DNA of 40,949 nucleotides, taken from Burkholderiales bacterium (lineage in GTDB: Bacteria; Pseudomonadota; Gammaproteobacteria; Burkholderiales; Burkholderiaceae_E). The DNA is taken from NCBI GenBank assembly GCA_029977705.1, contig JAPOKJ010000033.1:1-40949 (forward strand). The letters are read 5' to 3'. The notes below the pieces were generated by a model. That model saw only the letters and a program-made list of their open reading frames with translations, did no database searches and was not told the origin of the DNA. This document shows positions 23,481 to 31,491 of the stretch, piece after piece; position 1 is the stretch's first letter; each line of letters starts with the position of its first letter. Both the position numbers and the translations under genes were made by a program.

Positions 23481-23543
23481 CACTTTACAGCAGGTCTGCG
23501 GCCTTCCACACTGCTGCGATCAATACAAGAGGAGACACTTGCC

Positions 23544-25295
23544 TTGGAACATACCGATGTCGTGGTGATCGGCGCGGGACCGATGGGCGCCACCACTGCG
23601 CTGGCGCTGGCCCGCGAGGGGGTGCGGGTCTTGCTGGTCAATCGCAGCAATTGGACGGCACCGACGCCGCGTGCCCACATCACCAATCAGCGTGCAGTCG
23701 AGGTGCTGCGCGACCTGGGTCTGGAGCAGGACGTGCGGCGCGAGGCCACGCCCTGGGAGTGGATGGGCGACACCTTGTTCACCACCAGTCTGGCGGGCCC
23801 GGAGATTGCGCGCCTGCGCACCTGGGGTACGGGGGATCACCGCATCGGCGATTACCTGCAGGGCAGTCCCTGTCCGATGCTGGATGTGCCGCAGGACCGG
23901 ATGGAGCCGGTGCTGGTCAGGCATGCGGCCGCCCAGGGAGCCGTGCTGGCCTTCAACACCGAGTATCTGGACCATCGCGAGACCGATGATGGTGTCGAGG
24001 TGCGCCTGCTCGATGGTCCTGGGGGGCGTGAGCGGCTCGTCAAGGCGCGCTATCTGGTCGGTGCCGACGGGGCCCGCTCGAAGGTCATGGAGAACACCGG
24101 TCTGAGCGTCGAGGGCACCCTGGCGCGCGCCGGCACGGTCTATGTGCTGTTCAAGGCCGACCTTGCGCGCTATGTGGCACACCGGCCGAGCATCCTGTAC
24201 TGGATCGTCTCGCCCAATGCCGCCTTTGGCGAGATCGGGCTGGGCCTGTTGCGCGCCATCAGTCCCTGGAACCGCTGGATCTCGGGCTGGGGTTATGACA
24301 TGAGCAAGGGAGAGCCGGATACGTCCGATGAGGAGGTGCTGCGCCGCATCCGGATTCTCGTGGGGGACCCGGATCTGAAGATCGAGATCGAAAATACGTC
24401 CACCTGGTTCGTGAACCAGGCCCATGCGCCCGTCTACTCGAAGGGCCGGGTGTTTTGTGGCGGCGATGCGGTGCATCGCCATCCGCCCTCGAGCGGACTG
24501 GGTTCGAACACCTGCATCCAGGATGCCTTCAACCTGGCCTGGAAACTGGCCTACGTCATCAAGGGGCATGCCGGGCCCGGCCTGCTCGCCAGTTATTCGC
24601 TGGAACGCTCGCCCATCGGTGCACAGGTGGTGGCGCGTGCCAACCAGTCCAGGCTGGACTATGCGCCGCTCAATGACAGCTTTCGTGACCGGAGCGCCGA
24701 CAATCCGGTGCTCGCCGGCCTGGCGCAGCTGGCCTCGCCGGGGCCCGAGGGACAGTCCCGCCGCGAAGCCTTGTGCAGGGCGCTCGAGTTGAAGAACTAT
24801 GAATTCAATGCCCACGGTGTCGAACTGAACCAGCGCTATGTCTCCGCTGCAGTGCTGCCCGAGCCGGATGCCGGCGAGGAGGTCTGGCAGCGCGATGCCC
24901 AGCTCTACCTGCAGGCGACCACGCGCCCGGGTGCCAAGCTGCCGCATGTGTGGCTGGTCGGTCGTGACGGGCGCAAGGTCTCGACCCTGGATTGCGTTGG
25001 CAAGGGCCGCTTTACGCTGGTGACTGGCCTGGCCGGCCAGGCCTGGGTGCAGGCCTTGCAGGACCTGAAGCTGCCCTGGCTCGATGGGCTGGTGATCGGG
25101 ACCGAAGGCGCACTCGATGTGTATTGCGACTGGCAGCGGGCCCGCGAGATCGAGGAGGCAGGGGCCCTTCTGGTGCGGCCGGATGCGGTGGTGGCCTGGC
25201 GACACCGCGAGGCGGTGTCCGATGCCGCGCAGGCGCGAGGCTTGCTGGTTCAGGCGCTTGCTGCCATCCTGTCCACTTCCAAGGAGCCTGCATGA
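23544..25295 (+). CDS. FAD-dependent aromatic hydroxylase, TfdB/PheA-like
   Basis: Class A flavoprotein monooxygenase, 583 aa. Residues 10-15 give the GxGxxG dinucleotide motif (VVIGAGPMGATTALALA). The middle YLVGADGARSKV is the DG motif, and GDAVHRHPPSSGLGSN is the GD motif in a form typical of 2,4-dichlorophenol/phenol hydroxylases rather than of MhpA. The C-terminal ~180 residues form the thioredoxin-like domain (LPHVWLVGRDGRKVSTLD). I start it at TTG 23544 because AGAGGAG at 23529-23535 is ideally placed and homology begins there; no ATG fits. It should ortho-hydroxylate a phenolic acid or phenol to a catechol using NAD(P)H. Its TGA overlaps the dioxygenase ATG by 4 bp. Confidence 0.9.
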   Translation: MEHTDVVVIGAGPMGATTALALAREGVRVLLVNRSNWTAPTPRAHITNQRAVEVLRDLGLEQDVRREATPWEWMGDTLFTTSLAGPEIARLRTWGTGDHRIGDYLQGSPCPMLDVPQDRMEPVLVRHAAAQGAVLAFNTEYLDHRETDDGVEVRLLDGPGGRERLVKARYLVGADGARSKVMENTGLSVEGTLARAGTVYVLFKADLARYVAHRPSILYWIVSPNAAFGEIGLGLLRAISPWNRWISGWGYDMSKGEPDTSDEEVLRRIRILVGDPDLKIEIENTSTWFVNQAHAPVYSKGRVFCGGDAVHRHPPSSGLGSNTCIQDAFNLAWKLAYVIKGHAGPGLLASYSLERSPIGAQVVARANQSRLDYAPLNDSFRDRSADNPVLAGLAQLASPGPEGQSRREALCRALELKNYEFNAHGVELNQRYVSAAVLPEPDAGEEVWQRDAQLYLQATTRPGAKLPHVWLVGRDGRKVSTLDCVGKGRFTLVTGLAGQAWVQALQDLKLPWLDGLVIGTEGALDVYCDWQRAREIEEAGALLVRPDAVVAWRHREAVSDAAQARGLLVQALAAILSTSKEPA

Positions 25296-26236
25296 GCGCA
25301 CGCGCATTTCTGGGGTTGTCGCACACGCCCCTGCTCGGCCTGAATCCGGTGGCGGCCGAGGTCGATCGGGCCTTGCAGGCGGGTCTTGCAGCGGCTGCGG
25401 CGCAGGCCAGGGCCTTCGGGCCGGACCTGATCGTGCTGGTGGGTACCGATCATTACAACGCCTTCTACAACGAACTGATGCCGCCGTTTTGCATTGGTGC
25501 CCGCTGTGAGGCCATTGGTGATTTCCAGACCCCGTCGGGATCCCTCAATGTCAGTGCCCGCGATGCGGTGGCCCTGGCAGAAGGCTTGATGGAGGCCGGC
25601 TTTGATCCGGCGATCTCACACCAGATGCGGGCCGATCACGGCCTGTCCCAGCCGCTGCAATTGCTGTGGGGCGGACTCGACACGCCGGCGGTGTTGCCGA
25701 TTTTCTTCAATGCCGTGGCCCAACCGGTGGTGATGCGCATGCGACGCTGCCGCGCCCTCGGGCAGGCCATCGGCGCACAGTTTCGCGATGATCCACGCCG
25801 CATTCTTTTCATCGGCTCGGGAGGCTTGTCACATGAGCCGCCGGTGCCGACGCTGGCCGATCCCAATCCCAAGGTGCGTGAGCGCATCACGCTGCGCCAG
25901 TATCCGACGCCCGAGGAGCGGCAGGCCCGCACCGAGCGTGTGATGGCCGCTGGCATGGCGCTGGCAACGGGTGATCCACGCATCAAGCCGCTCAACCCGC
26001 AATGGGATGATGCATGGATGAACGCTTTGTGTGGTGATGCCGCCGCGCTCGATGCGCTGTGCACGATGCCGGAGGCATCGATTGCCGAGCAGGGCGGCGC
26101 ATCCGCGCATGAGTCCAAGACCTGGCTGATTGCGCGCAGTGCCCTGGCGGGCGATGCGGCGCCCGCCTGCCGGCTGCGCCACTACCAGGCCATACCGGAA
26201 TACATCGCGGGCTTCGGCATCCTGTTCCTGCAGTGA
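25292..26236 (+). CDS. mhpB: MhpB-like class III extradiol dioxygenase
   Basis: Type III (LigB-superfamily) extradiol dioxygenase, 314 aa, the length of E. coli MhpB (2,3-dihydroxyphenylpropionate 1,2-dioxygenase). Features: FLGLSHTPLLGLNPV with an iron His, LIVLVGTDHYNAFYNELMPP, MRADHGLSQPL with H116 (acid/base, H115 in MhpB), IGSGGLSHEPP with H181, and the ending IPEYIAGFGILF. It uses Fe(II) and O2 to cleave the catechol made by the hydroxylase, next to the substituent. Translationally coupled to the hydroxylase gene. The usual following hydrolase (mhpC) and hydratase-aldolase genes (mhpD, E, F) are absent from the window, so later steps are encoded elsewhere or differ. Confidence 0.9.
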   Translation: MSARAFLGLSHTPLLGLNPVAAEVDRALQAGLAAAAAQARAFGPDLIVLVGTDHYNAFYNELMPPFCIGARCEAIGDFQTPSGSLNVSARDAVALAEGLMEAGFDPAISHQMRADHGLSQPLQLLWGGLDTPAVLPIFFNAVAQPVVMRMRRCRALGQAIGAQFRDDPRRILFIGSGGLSHEPPVPTLADPNPKVRERITLRQYPTPEERQARTERVMAAGMALATGDPRIKPLNPQWDDAWMNALCGDAAALDALCTMPEASIAEQGGASAHESKTWLIARSALAGDAAPACRLRHYQAIPEYIAGFGILFLQ

Positions 26237-26253
26237 GGGCCAGGCGCGGCCCT
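26236..26253. terminator. Candidate hairpin terminator between convergent genes
   Basis: AGGGCC-AGGCGC-GGCCCT forms a six-pair GC-rich stem directly at the stop of the dioxygenase gene, in the 25-bp gap before the convergent thioesterase gene. No T-run follows on either strand, so rho-independent termination is doubtful. Confidence 0.3.
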
Positions 26254-26261
26254 GCAGCCGC

Positions 26262-26780
26262 TCAGGAGGCGCTCTTGACGCCGGCGGCCTTGTCCTCGTT
26301 GTGCCAGTGGTTCTCGAAGCCGGGCTTGCGCGGCGTGTTCACCACGGCGAACACGCCGCTGGCGCGCAGGATGACCTTCTCGCCCACCTTGAGCTGACAG
26401 TCGCCGAAGGACAGGTTCTTGCCATGCTTGCCGATGCGCACATGGGCCTCGACCCAGTCGCCCAGCATGGCGGCGGCCATGAAGTCGCTGGTCAGGCTGA
26501 CGGTCGCCATGGACGATTGCGCGCCGCGCGTCGAATGCAGGTTCATCGACAAGGCGACGTCGATGAAGGTCATGAGCATGCCGCCATGGGCGGCCCCCTT
26601 CATGTTCTGGTGGCGCGGCTTGATGCGGACGCCGACGATGCTGGTGCCATCGGCCAGCTTGCGGCGATACAGCCGCCCCAGATTGTCGGAGTAGGTGCCG
26701 ACCGCACGGTTCAGGGCCAGGAAGCCCTCGGGAGGCTGGTCCAGGGCCTCGTCATCGGTGGGTTCATGACTGCTGGCCAT
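26262..26780 (-). CDS. PaaI-type hotdog-fold acyl-CoA thioesterase
   Basis: Hotdog-fold protein, 172 aa. The core helix motif HQNMKGAAHGGMLMTFIDVA is the PaaI/YbgC-like signature, with HGG and the catalytic Asp (FIDVALS). ATVSLTSDFMAAAMLGDWVE follows as the dimer-interface strand. No signal peptide. It hydrolyses acyl-CoA or aryl-acyl-CoA esters, probably to free CoA trapped by dead-end intermediates. Last gene of the minus-strand acyl-CoA operon, 2 bp after the small acyl-CoA dehydrogenase gene. Confidence 0.88.
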   Translation of the reverse strand: MASSHEPTDDEALDQPPEGFLALNRAVGTYSDNLGRLYRRKLADGTSIVGVRIKPRHQNMKGAAHGGMLMTFIDVALSMNLHSTRGAQSSMATVSLTSDFMAAAMLGDWVEAHVRIGKHGKNLSFGDCQLKVGEKVILRASGVFAVVNTPRKPGFENHWHNEDKAAGVKSAS

Positions 26781-26782
26781 GG

Positions 26783-27904
26783 TCAGTAGCTCCGCAGCCG
26801 CGCCACGCGATCCTGGTGGAAGTGGGCATCGCCGAGCAACTCCTGCAGCACGCGTGCCCGCTTCATGAAAAGACCGATATCGAAGGCATCGGTCATGCCC
26901 ATGCCGCCATGCATCTGCACGCCCTCCTGGACCGCGCGGGTGGCGGCACTGCCGGCCTTGGCCTTGGCCACCGAAACCCAGTGGGCCGCCTTGTCCGGCG
27001 CCTCGTCGAGCATGCTCAGGGCCTTCATGGTGGCGGCTCGCGCCATCTCGATGTCGACGTACAACTCGGCAGCGCGATGTTGCAGGGCCTGGAACTCGCC
27101 GATCAGCTTGCCGAACTGCTTGCGCTCCTTCAGGTACTGGGTGGTGCGACCGAATACCGCGTCAGCCAGACCGACGAGCTCGGCGGCAAGCGTGGCGCGT
27201 CCGGTGTCGAGGATGCGCTCCAGGACACCCGCAGCCAGATCGGCGCCGCCCAGGCGCGCGCCATCATCGACCTGCACGGCATTGAAGGCGATGCGTGCCG
27301 ACAGGCGTGCATCGAGCATCACGATGCGCTCGCAGGTGATCCCGGCCGTTGTCCGCGGCACGGCGAACAGGCTCAGGCCCTCGCCCGTGCGGGCCAGGAC
27401 CAGCAGCAGGTCGGCCACATGGCCGTCGATGACGAAGACTTTCTGGCCATCGATCTGCCAGCCACTGCCCTGGCGCACGGCGCGCGTGGTGATCCGCGCG
27501 GGTTGGTGCTTGGCGAATTCGTCAAGGGCCAGGGTGGCGATGCTCTGGCCATTGGCCAGGCGGGTCAGCCACTGATCCTGCTGGGCGGCGGTACCGGCCA
27601 GGCGCAGGGCCGTGGTCGCCAGCACCGAACTGGCCCAGAACGGCGAGGCCGCCAGGTTGCGGCCGATCTCCTCCATGACGGCGCCGGCTTCCACCGTGCC
27701 CAGGCCGAGCCCGCCCTGGGCTTCGGGAATGAGGATGCCGGTAAAGCCCATTTCCTTGAACTGGGTCCAGACCGGACGTGAGAAGCCCTCCGGATCGTTC
27801 GAGTCGCGCAGGGCGCGCAGCTGCGCGATGGATGCGTTTTCCGCGATGAAGACGGCGGCGCTGTCGCGCAACATGCCTTGTTCTTCGTTCAACAACAATG
27901 CCAT
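26783..27904 (-). CDS. Acyl-CoA dehydrogenase, non-catalytic-type (small) subunit
   Basis: Acyl-CoA dehydrogenase fold, 373 aa: N-terminal helical domain (LLNEEQGMLRDSAAVFIAEN), middle beta domain, and C-terminal helices (LKERKQFGKLIGEFQALQHR, VQMHGGMGMTDAFDIGLFMK). At the position where active dehydrogenases carry the base Glu in a EG(G)T loop, this protein reads LLGDAHFHQDRVARL and has none. This matches the small partner (PimD, FadE-type) of heteromeric acyl-CoA dehydrogenases. AGGACA lies seven bases before ATG 27904. Lies 76 bp after the large-subunit gene. FAD and substrate sites are probably completed by that partner. Confidence 0.88.
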   Translation of the reverse strand: MALLLNEEQGMLRDSAAVFIAENASIAQLRALRDSNDPEGFSRPVWTQFKEMGFTGILIPEAQGGLGLGTVEAGAVMEEIGRNLAASPFWASSVLATTALRLAGTAAQQDQWLTRLANGQSIATLALDEFAKHQPARITTRAVRQGSGWQIDGQKVFVIDGHVADLLLVLARTGEGLSLFAVPRTTAGITCERIVMLDARLSARIAFNAVQVDDGARLGGADLAAGVLERILDTGRATLAAELVGLADAVFGRTTQYLKERKQFGKLIGEFQALQHRAAELYVDIEMARAATMKALSMLDEAPDKAAHWVSVAKAKAGSAATRAVQEGVQMHGGMGMTDAFDIGLFMKRARVLQELLGDAHFHQDRVARLRSY

Positions 27905-27980
27905 GACTTGTCCTGATGATGCTGTTCTGGGCAAGGCCTGCGGCGAGGCCCGGGCCTTGCAGGTTGCTGTGGTGCCGGCC

Positions 27981-29174
27981 TCAGGCCCCGGGCAATTCGA
28001 GAATGCGTTTGGCCACGACGCCCAACTGGACCTCGCTGGTGCCGCCTTCGATCGAATTGGCCTTGGTGCGCAGCCAGGTGCGTGCCGCAAAGCCATCGTT
28101 GGAGCGCTCGCTGTCCCACTCCAGCGCATCACTGCCCCCGGCAGCCATGAGCAACTCGTGGCGCCGCTTGTTCAGTTCCGAGCCGTAGTACTTGAGGGCT
28201 GATGAATAGGCCGGATGGGCCGAGCCTGCCCGCATCTGTTCGCCGAAGCGCTCGAGCATCAGCCGGAAGGAGGCTTCATCGACTTCGAAGTCGGCCACGC
28301 GCGCGCGCAGCAAGGCGTCGGCGATGCGTCCCTGTTCGTCGCGGCCCACGAGGTCGGCAATGGTCTGGCCCAGGGGCTTGCTCGCACCGCGGTCACCGAT
28401 CGAGCTGATCATCTCGCGCTCATGGGTGAGCAGGTACTTGGCCACGTCCCAGCCGCGTCCGGCGGTGCCCACCAGGTTGCGCTTTTCGACGCGCACATTG
28501 TCGAAGAAGGTCTCGCAGAACGGTGACTTGCCGGAGATCAGCCGGATCGGCTTGGTGCTGACGCCTGGCGATGCCATGTCAAAGAGCACGAAGCTGATGC
28601 CATCGTGCTTCTTTGCCGAAAAGTCGGTGCGCACCAGGCAGAAGATCCAGTCGGCCTTGTCGGCATAGGAGGTCCAGATCTTCTGGCCATTGACGATGAA
28701 ATGGTCGCCCTTGTCATCGGCCCGGGTGGCCAGCGAGGCCAGGTCGGAGCCGGCATTGGGTTCGGAGTAGCCCTGGCACCAGCGGATCTCGCCCCGAACG
28801 ATCGGCGGCAGATGCTCCAGCTTTTGCTCGTGGGAGCCGAACTTGAGCAGGGCCGGGCCGAGCATCCAGATGCCGAAGCTTTGCACGGGCGGGCGGCAGT
28901 TGAGTGCTCGCATCTCCTGGGCCAGGACCTTGGCCTGTGCCGGGGACAGGCCGCCGCCGCCATACTCGCGGGGCCAGGTGGGAACGGTCCAGCCGCGGCC
29001 CGCCATGCGTTGCAGCCAGACTTTCTGTGCCTCGTTCTGGAATACTACGTTGCGGCCGCCCCAGCAGACGTCGTCCTCGGTGAGCACCGGTTCGCGCATC
29101 TCGGGCGGGCAGTTCTCCTGCAGCCATTGACGGGTGCTGGCCCTGAATTCGGCCAGTTCAGCAGTTTCCGACAT
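27981..29174 (-). CDS. Acyl-CoA dehydrogenase, catalytic (large) subunit
   Basis: Acyl-CoA dehydrogenase, 397 aa, resembling PimC-type large subunits. Motifs: WPREYGGGGLSPAQAKVLAQ, WCQGYSEPNAGSDLASL (FAD/substrate strand), FIVNGQKIWTSYADKADWIF, and C-terminal NSIEGGTSEVQLGVVAKRIL, where E376 is the expected catalytic base. It catalyses alpha,beta-dehydrogenation of an acyl-CoA in the cytoplasm and passes electrons to ETF. Starts 3 bp after the enoyl-CoA hydratase/isomerase gene. Paired with the Glu-less subunit downstream. Such pairs are known for pimeloyl-, steroid side-chain and aryl-alkanoyl-CoAs; the true substrate is unknown. Confidence 0.9.
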   Translation of the reverse strand: MSETAELAEFRASTRQWLQENCPPEMREPVLTEDDVCWGGRNVVFQNEAQKVWLQRMAGRGWTVPTWPREYGGGGLSPAQAKVLAQEMRALNCRPPVQSFGIWMLGPALLKFGSHEQKLEHLPPIVRGEIRWCQGYSEPNAGSDLASLATRADDKGDHFIVNGQKIWTSYADKADWIFCLVRTDFSAKKHDGISFVLFDMASPGVSTKPIRLISGKSPFCETFFDNVRVEKRNLVGTAGRGWDVAKYLLTHEREMISSIGDRGASKPLGQTIADLVGRDEQGRIADALLRARVADFEVDEASFRLMLERFGEQMRAGSAHPAYSSALKYYGSELNKRRHELLMAAGGSDALEWDSERSNDGFAARTWLRTKANSIEGGTSEVQLGVVAKRILELPGA

Positions 29175-29177
29175 GGT

Positions 29178-30005
29178 TCAACGTCCTTTGAAAACGGGTT
29201 CGCGTTTGTCGACGAAGGCCTTGGTGGCCTCCTTGTGGTCTTCGGTCTGTCCGCAGTGCACATGGTGGGTGGCCTCCAGGTCGAGGCAGTCCTCGACCTC
29301 GCCGGCCATGGCGCGGTTCAGGTTTTCCTTCATGTAGCGATAGGCCACGGTCGGGCCCTTGGCCAGGCGCAGTGCGATTTCGCGGGTACGGGCGGCCAGT
29401 TCCTCAGCCGGGCAGACCCAGTTGACCAGGCCCAGGCGCAGCGCTTCATCGGCGCTGATGCGGTCGGACAGGTAGTACAGCTCGCGGGCCTTGGCCGAAC
29501 CGACCAATTGCGTCAGGAAATAGGTGCCGCCGTAGTCGCCCGAGAAGCCGACCTTGGCAAAGGCCGTGGTCATGACGGCAGAGCTGGCCATGATGCGCAT
29601 GTCGCAGGCCAGCGCCATCGAAAAGCCTGCGCCTGCGGCTGCGCCCGGCAGCGAGGCAAGGGTGGGCTTGGGCATGCGGAAGAGCTTGCCGGAGGTGGCG
29701 CGCTGGGCCAGTCGCTGGCGATGGATGGCCACATCGATGGTGTTGTCGCCCACCGTGCCGTCGCCGCGCGCCGCCATGCCCTTGACATCGCCGCCAGCGC
29801 AGAAGCCCTTGCCGGCACCGGTGAGCACGATCACCTTGACCGCGTTATTGGTTTCGGCGGCCGCCAGTTGGGCGACCAGCGCGTCCATCATGGCCCGCGA
29901 CATGGCATTGCGGGCCTCGGGACGATTCAGCGTCAGGGTCAGGATGCCCTCATCGAGGGTGGCCAGCAGGTCAGTGGTTCCGGTGTCCAGGTTTTGCAGG
30001 CTCAT
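29178..30005 (-). CDS. Enoyl-CoA hydratase/isomerase family, PaaG-like active site
   Basis: Crotonase-fold protein, 275 aa. The oxyanion-hole elements are GFCAGGDVKG and LPGAAAGAGFSMALACD. The two catalytic Glu of hydratases are not conserved: Ser129 stands at the first position, and the second region reads AFAKVGFSGDYGGTYFL. D157 in SGDYGG aligns with the single catalytic Asp of PaaG-type isomerases (IPDCGG). An enoyl-CoA or oxepin-type isomerase is therefore more likely than a hydratase. No fused 3-hydroxyacyl-CoA dehydrogenase domain, and none is encoded nearby. Lies 149 bp after the thiolase gene; that gap may hold a second promoter but I see no firm one. Confidence 0.87.
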   Translation of the reverse strand: MSLQNLDTGTTDLLATLDEGILTLTLNRPEARNAMSRAMMDALVAQLAAAETNNAVKVIVLTGAGKGFCAGGDVKGMAARGDGTVGDNTIDVAIHRQRLAQRATSGKLFRMPKPTLASLPGAAAGAGFSMALACDMRIMASSAVMTTAFAKVGFSGDYGGTYFLTQLVGSAKARELYYLSDRISADEALRLGLVNWVCPAEELAARTREIALRLAKGPTVAYRYMKENLNRAMAGEVEDCLDLEATHHVHCGQTEDHKEATKAFVDKREPVFKGR

Positions 30006-30154
30006 GGGGCAATCTCTCGTGTGCGTTGGATAGGGGCCCTGCGGGCTTGGTCAATGCAGGGCCAGCGGGACTGGGGCGATCTTAATTCAGGCCTTGGCTG
30101 CCCGCAGGTCCGATTCTGATTTGTGCGGCCGGTGCCGCTGCCCCCGGTCCCGCT

Positions 30155-31339
30155 TCAAACGCGCTCGAAGATCGCCGCGATGCCCTGGCCACCACCAATG
30201 CACATCGTGACCAGGGCGTAGCGACCCTGGATGCGCTGCAGTTCATACAAGGCCTTGGTGGCGATGATCGCGCCCGTGGCGCCGACCGGATGACCCAGTG
30301 AAATGCCCGAGCCATTGGGATTGACCTTGTCGGGGTCCAGGCCGAGCAGGCGCGTGACGGCGCAGGCCTGGGCGGCGAAGGCCTCGTTGGATTCGATCAC
30401 ATCGAGGTCCTTGACCGTCAGGCCGGCCTTTTGCAGCGCGAGGCGGGTCGCCGGCACCGGACCCAGCCCCATCAGCTTCGGATCGACGCCGGCATGGGCA
30501 TAGCTGACCAGCCTTGCCATCGGTTTCAGGCCCTGCGCCTTGACCGCCTGGCCGGTGGCCAGAACGACGGCGGCCGCACCGTCATTGATGCCGGAGGCGT
30601 TGCCCGCGGTGACCGAACCGTCGGCCTTGAAGCTGGGCTTCATCCGGGCCAGTTGCTCGGCGCTGGCATCGGCGCGCACATGCTCGTCGGTATCGAACAC
30701 CACCGTCCCTTTGCGCGTGCTGATCGAGACCGGCACGATCTGCGACTTGAAGCGGCCTTCGGCAATCGCCCGCGCCGCCCTTTGCTGGCTCTGCAGGGCG
30801 ACCTCGTCCTGCATCTGGCGGCTGATGCCCTCCTGGGCGGCAACGTTCTCTGCCGTGATGCCCATGTGGATGCGATGGAAGGGATCATGCAGGATGCCCA
30901 GCATGTAGTCTGTGGCCGCCAGGTCACCCATGCGGCCGCCCCAGCGGGCACCGGCCATGAAGTAAGGACCACGGCTCATCGACTCGGCACCGGCGCCGAT
31001 GGCGATGTCGGCATCGCCCAGCATCAGGGTCTGGGCGGCCGAGACGATGGCCTGCAATCCGGAGCCACACAGGCGGTTGACGTTGAAGGCCGGGGTCTCC
31101 TGCGGCAGCCCCGCCTCCATTGCGGCGACCCGCGAGAGGTAGGCGTCCCGGGTATCGGTGGGGATGACGTTGCCCATCACCAGATGGCCGATGCCGGCCG
31201 GGGCCAGAGCGCTGCGCTGGATCGCTTCCTTGACGGCGGTGGCCGCCAATTGGGTCAGGGGGACATCTTTCAGGGCGCCGCCAAAGGTGCCAATGGCGGT
31301 GCGGGCGGCGGCGATCACGAAGACTTCGGAAGTGTGCAT
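30155..31339 (-). CDS. Acetyl-CoA C-acyltransferase (thiolase)
   Basis: Degradative-type thiolase, 394 aa. C91 in NVNRLCGSGLQ is the acyl-accepting nucleophile, H350 in LGHPVGATG and C380 in MCIGGGQG complete the triad, and NEAFAAQA is the oxyanion element. It cleaves a 3-oxoacyl-CoA with CoA to acetyl-CoA and a shortened acyl-CoA. GAAGGA lies six bases before ATG 31339; the frame extends upstream without similarity. First gene of the five-gene acyl-CoA operon, divergent from a TTT receptor gene across 152 bp with no obvious operator. BktB- or PimB-like by length; the side-chain specificity is unknown. Confidence 0.93.
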   Translation of the reverse strand: MHTSEVFVIAAARTAIGTFGGALKDVPLTQLAATAVKEAIQRSALAPAGIGHLVMGNVIPTDTRDAYLSRVAAMEAGLPQETPAFNVNRLCGSGLQAIVSAAQTLMLGDADIAIGAGAESMSRGPYFMAGARWGGRMGDLAATDYMLGILHDPFHRIHMGITAENVAAQEGISRQMQDEVALQSQQRAARAIAEGRFKSQIVPVSISTRKGTVVFDTDEHVRADASAEQLARMKPSFKADGSVTAGNASGINDGAAAVVLATGQAVKAQGLKPMARLVSYAHAGVDPKLMGLGPVPATRLALQKAGLTVKDLDVIESNEAFAAQACAVTRLLGLDPDKVNPNGSGISLGHPVGATGAIIATKALYELQRIQGRYALVTMCIGGGQGIAAIFERV

Positions 31340-31491
31340 GGGGGGTCCTTCGGGGGATGCGGAAAGAGCGCGAATCATAGCCTGCGGGTGCAGCGGCGTG
31401 CGTCAACCGCCCCGGGCCGCCACTGCGGGATGGGGCAGGTCCGTCGCGCATGCCCTGGGCTATGCTGGTCACCCTGCAAAGGGAGGTATTG

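Noticed and set aside
23520-25307. 595-codon minus-strand open frame opposite the flavin hydroxylase gene
   Set aside because: The plus strand encodes all three FAD motifs of the hydroxylase. The antisense product has no recognisable domain and no start context.
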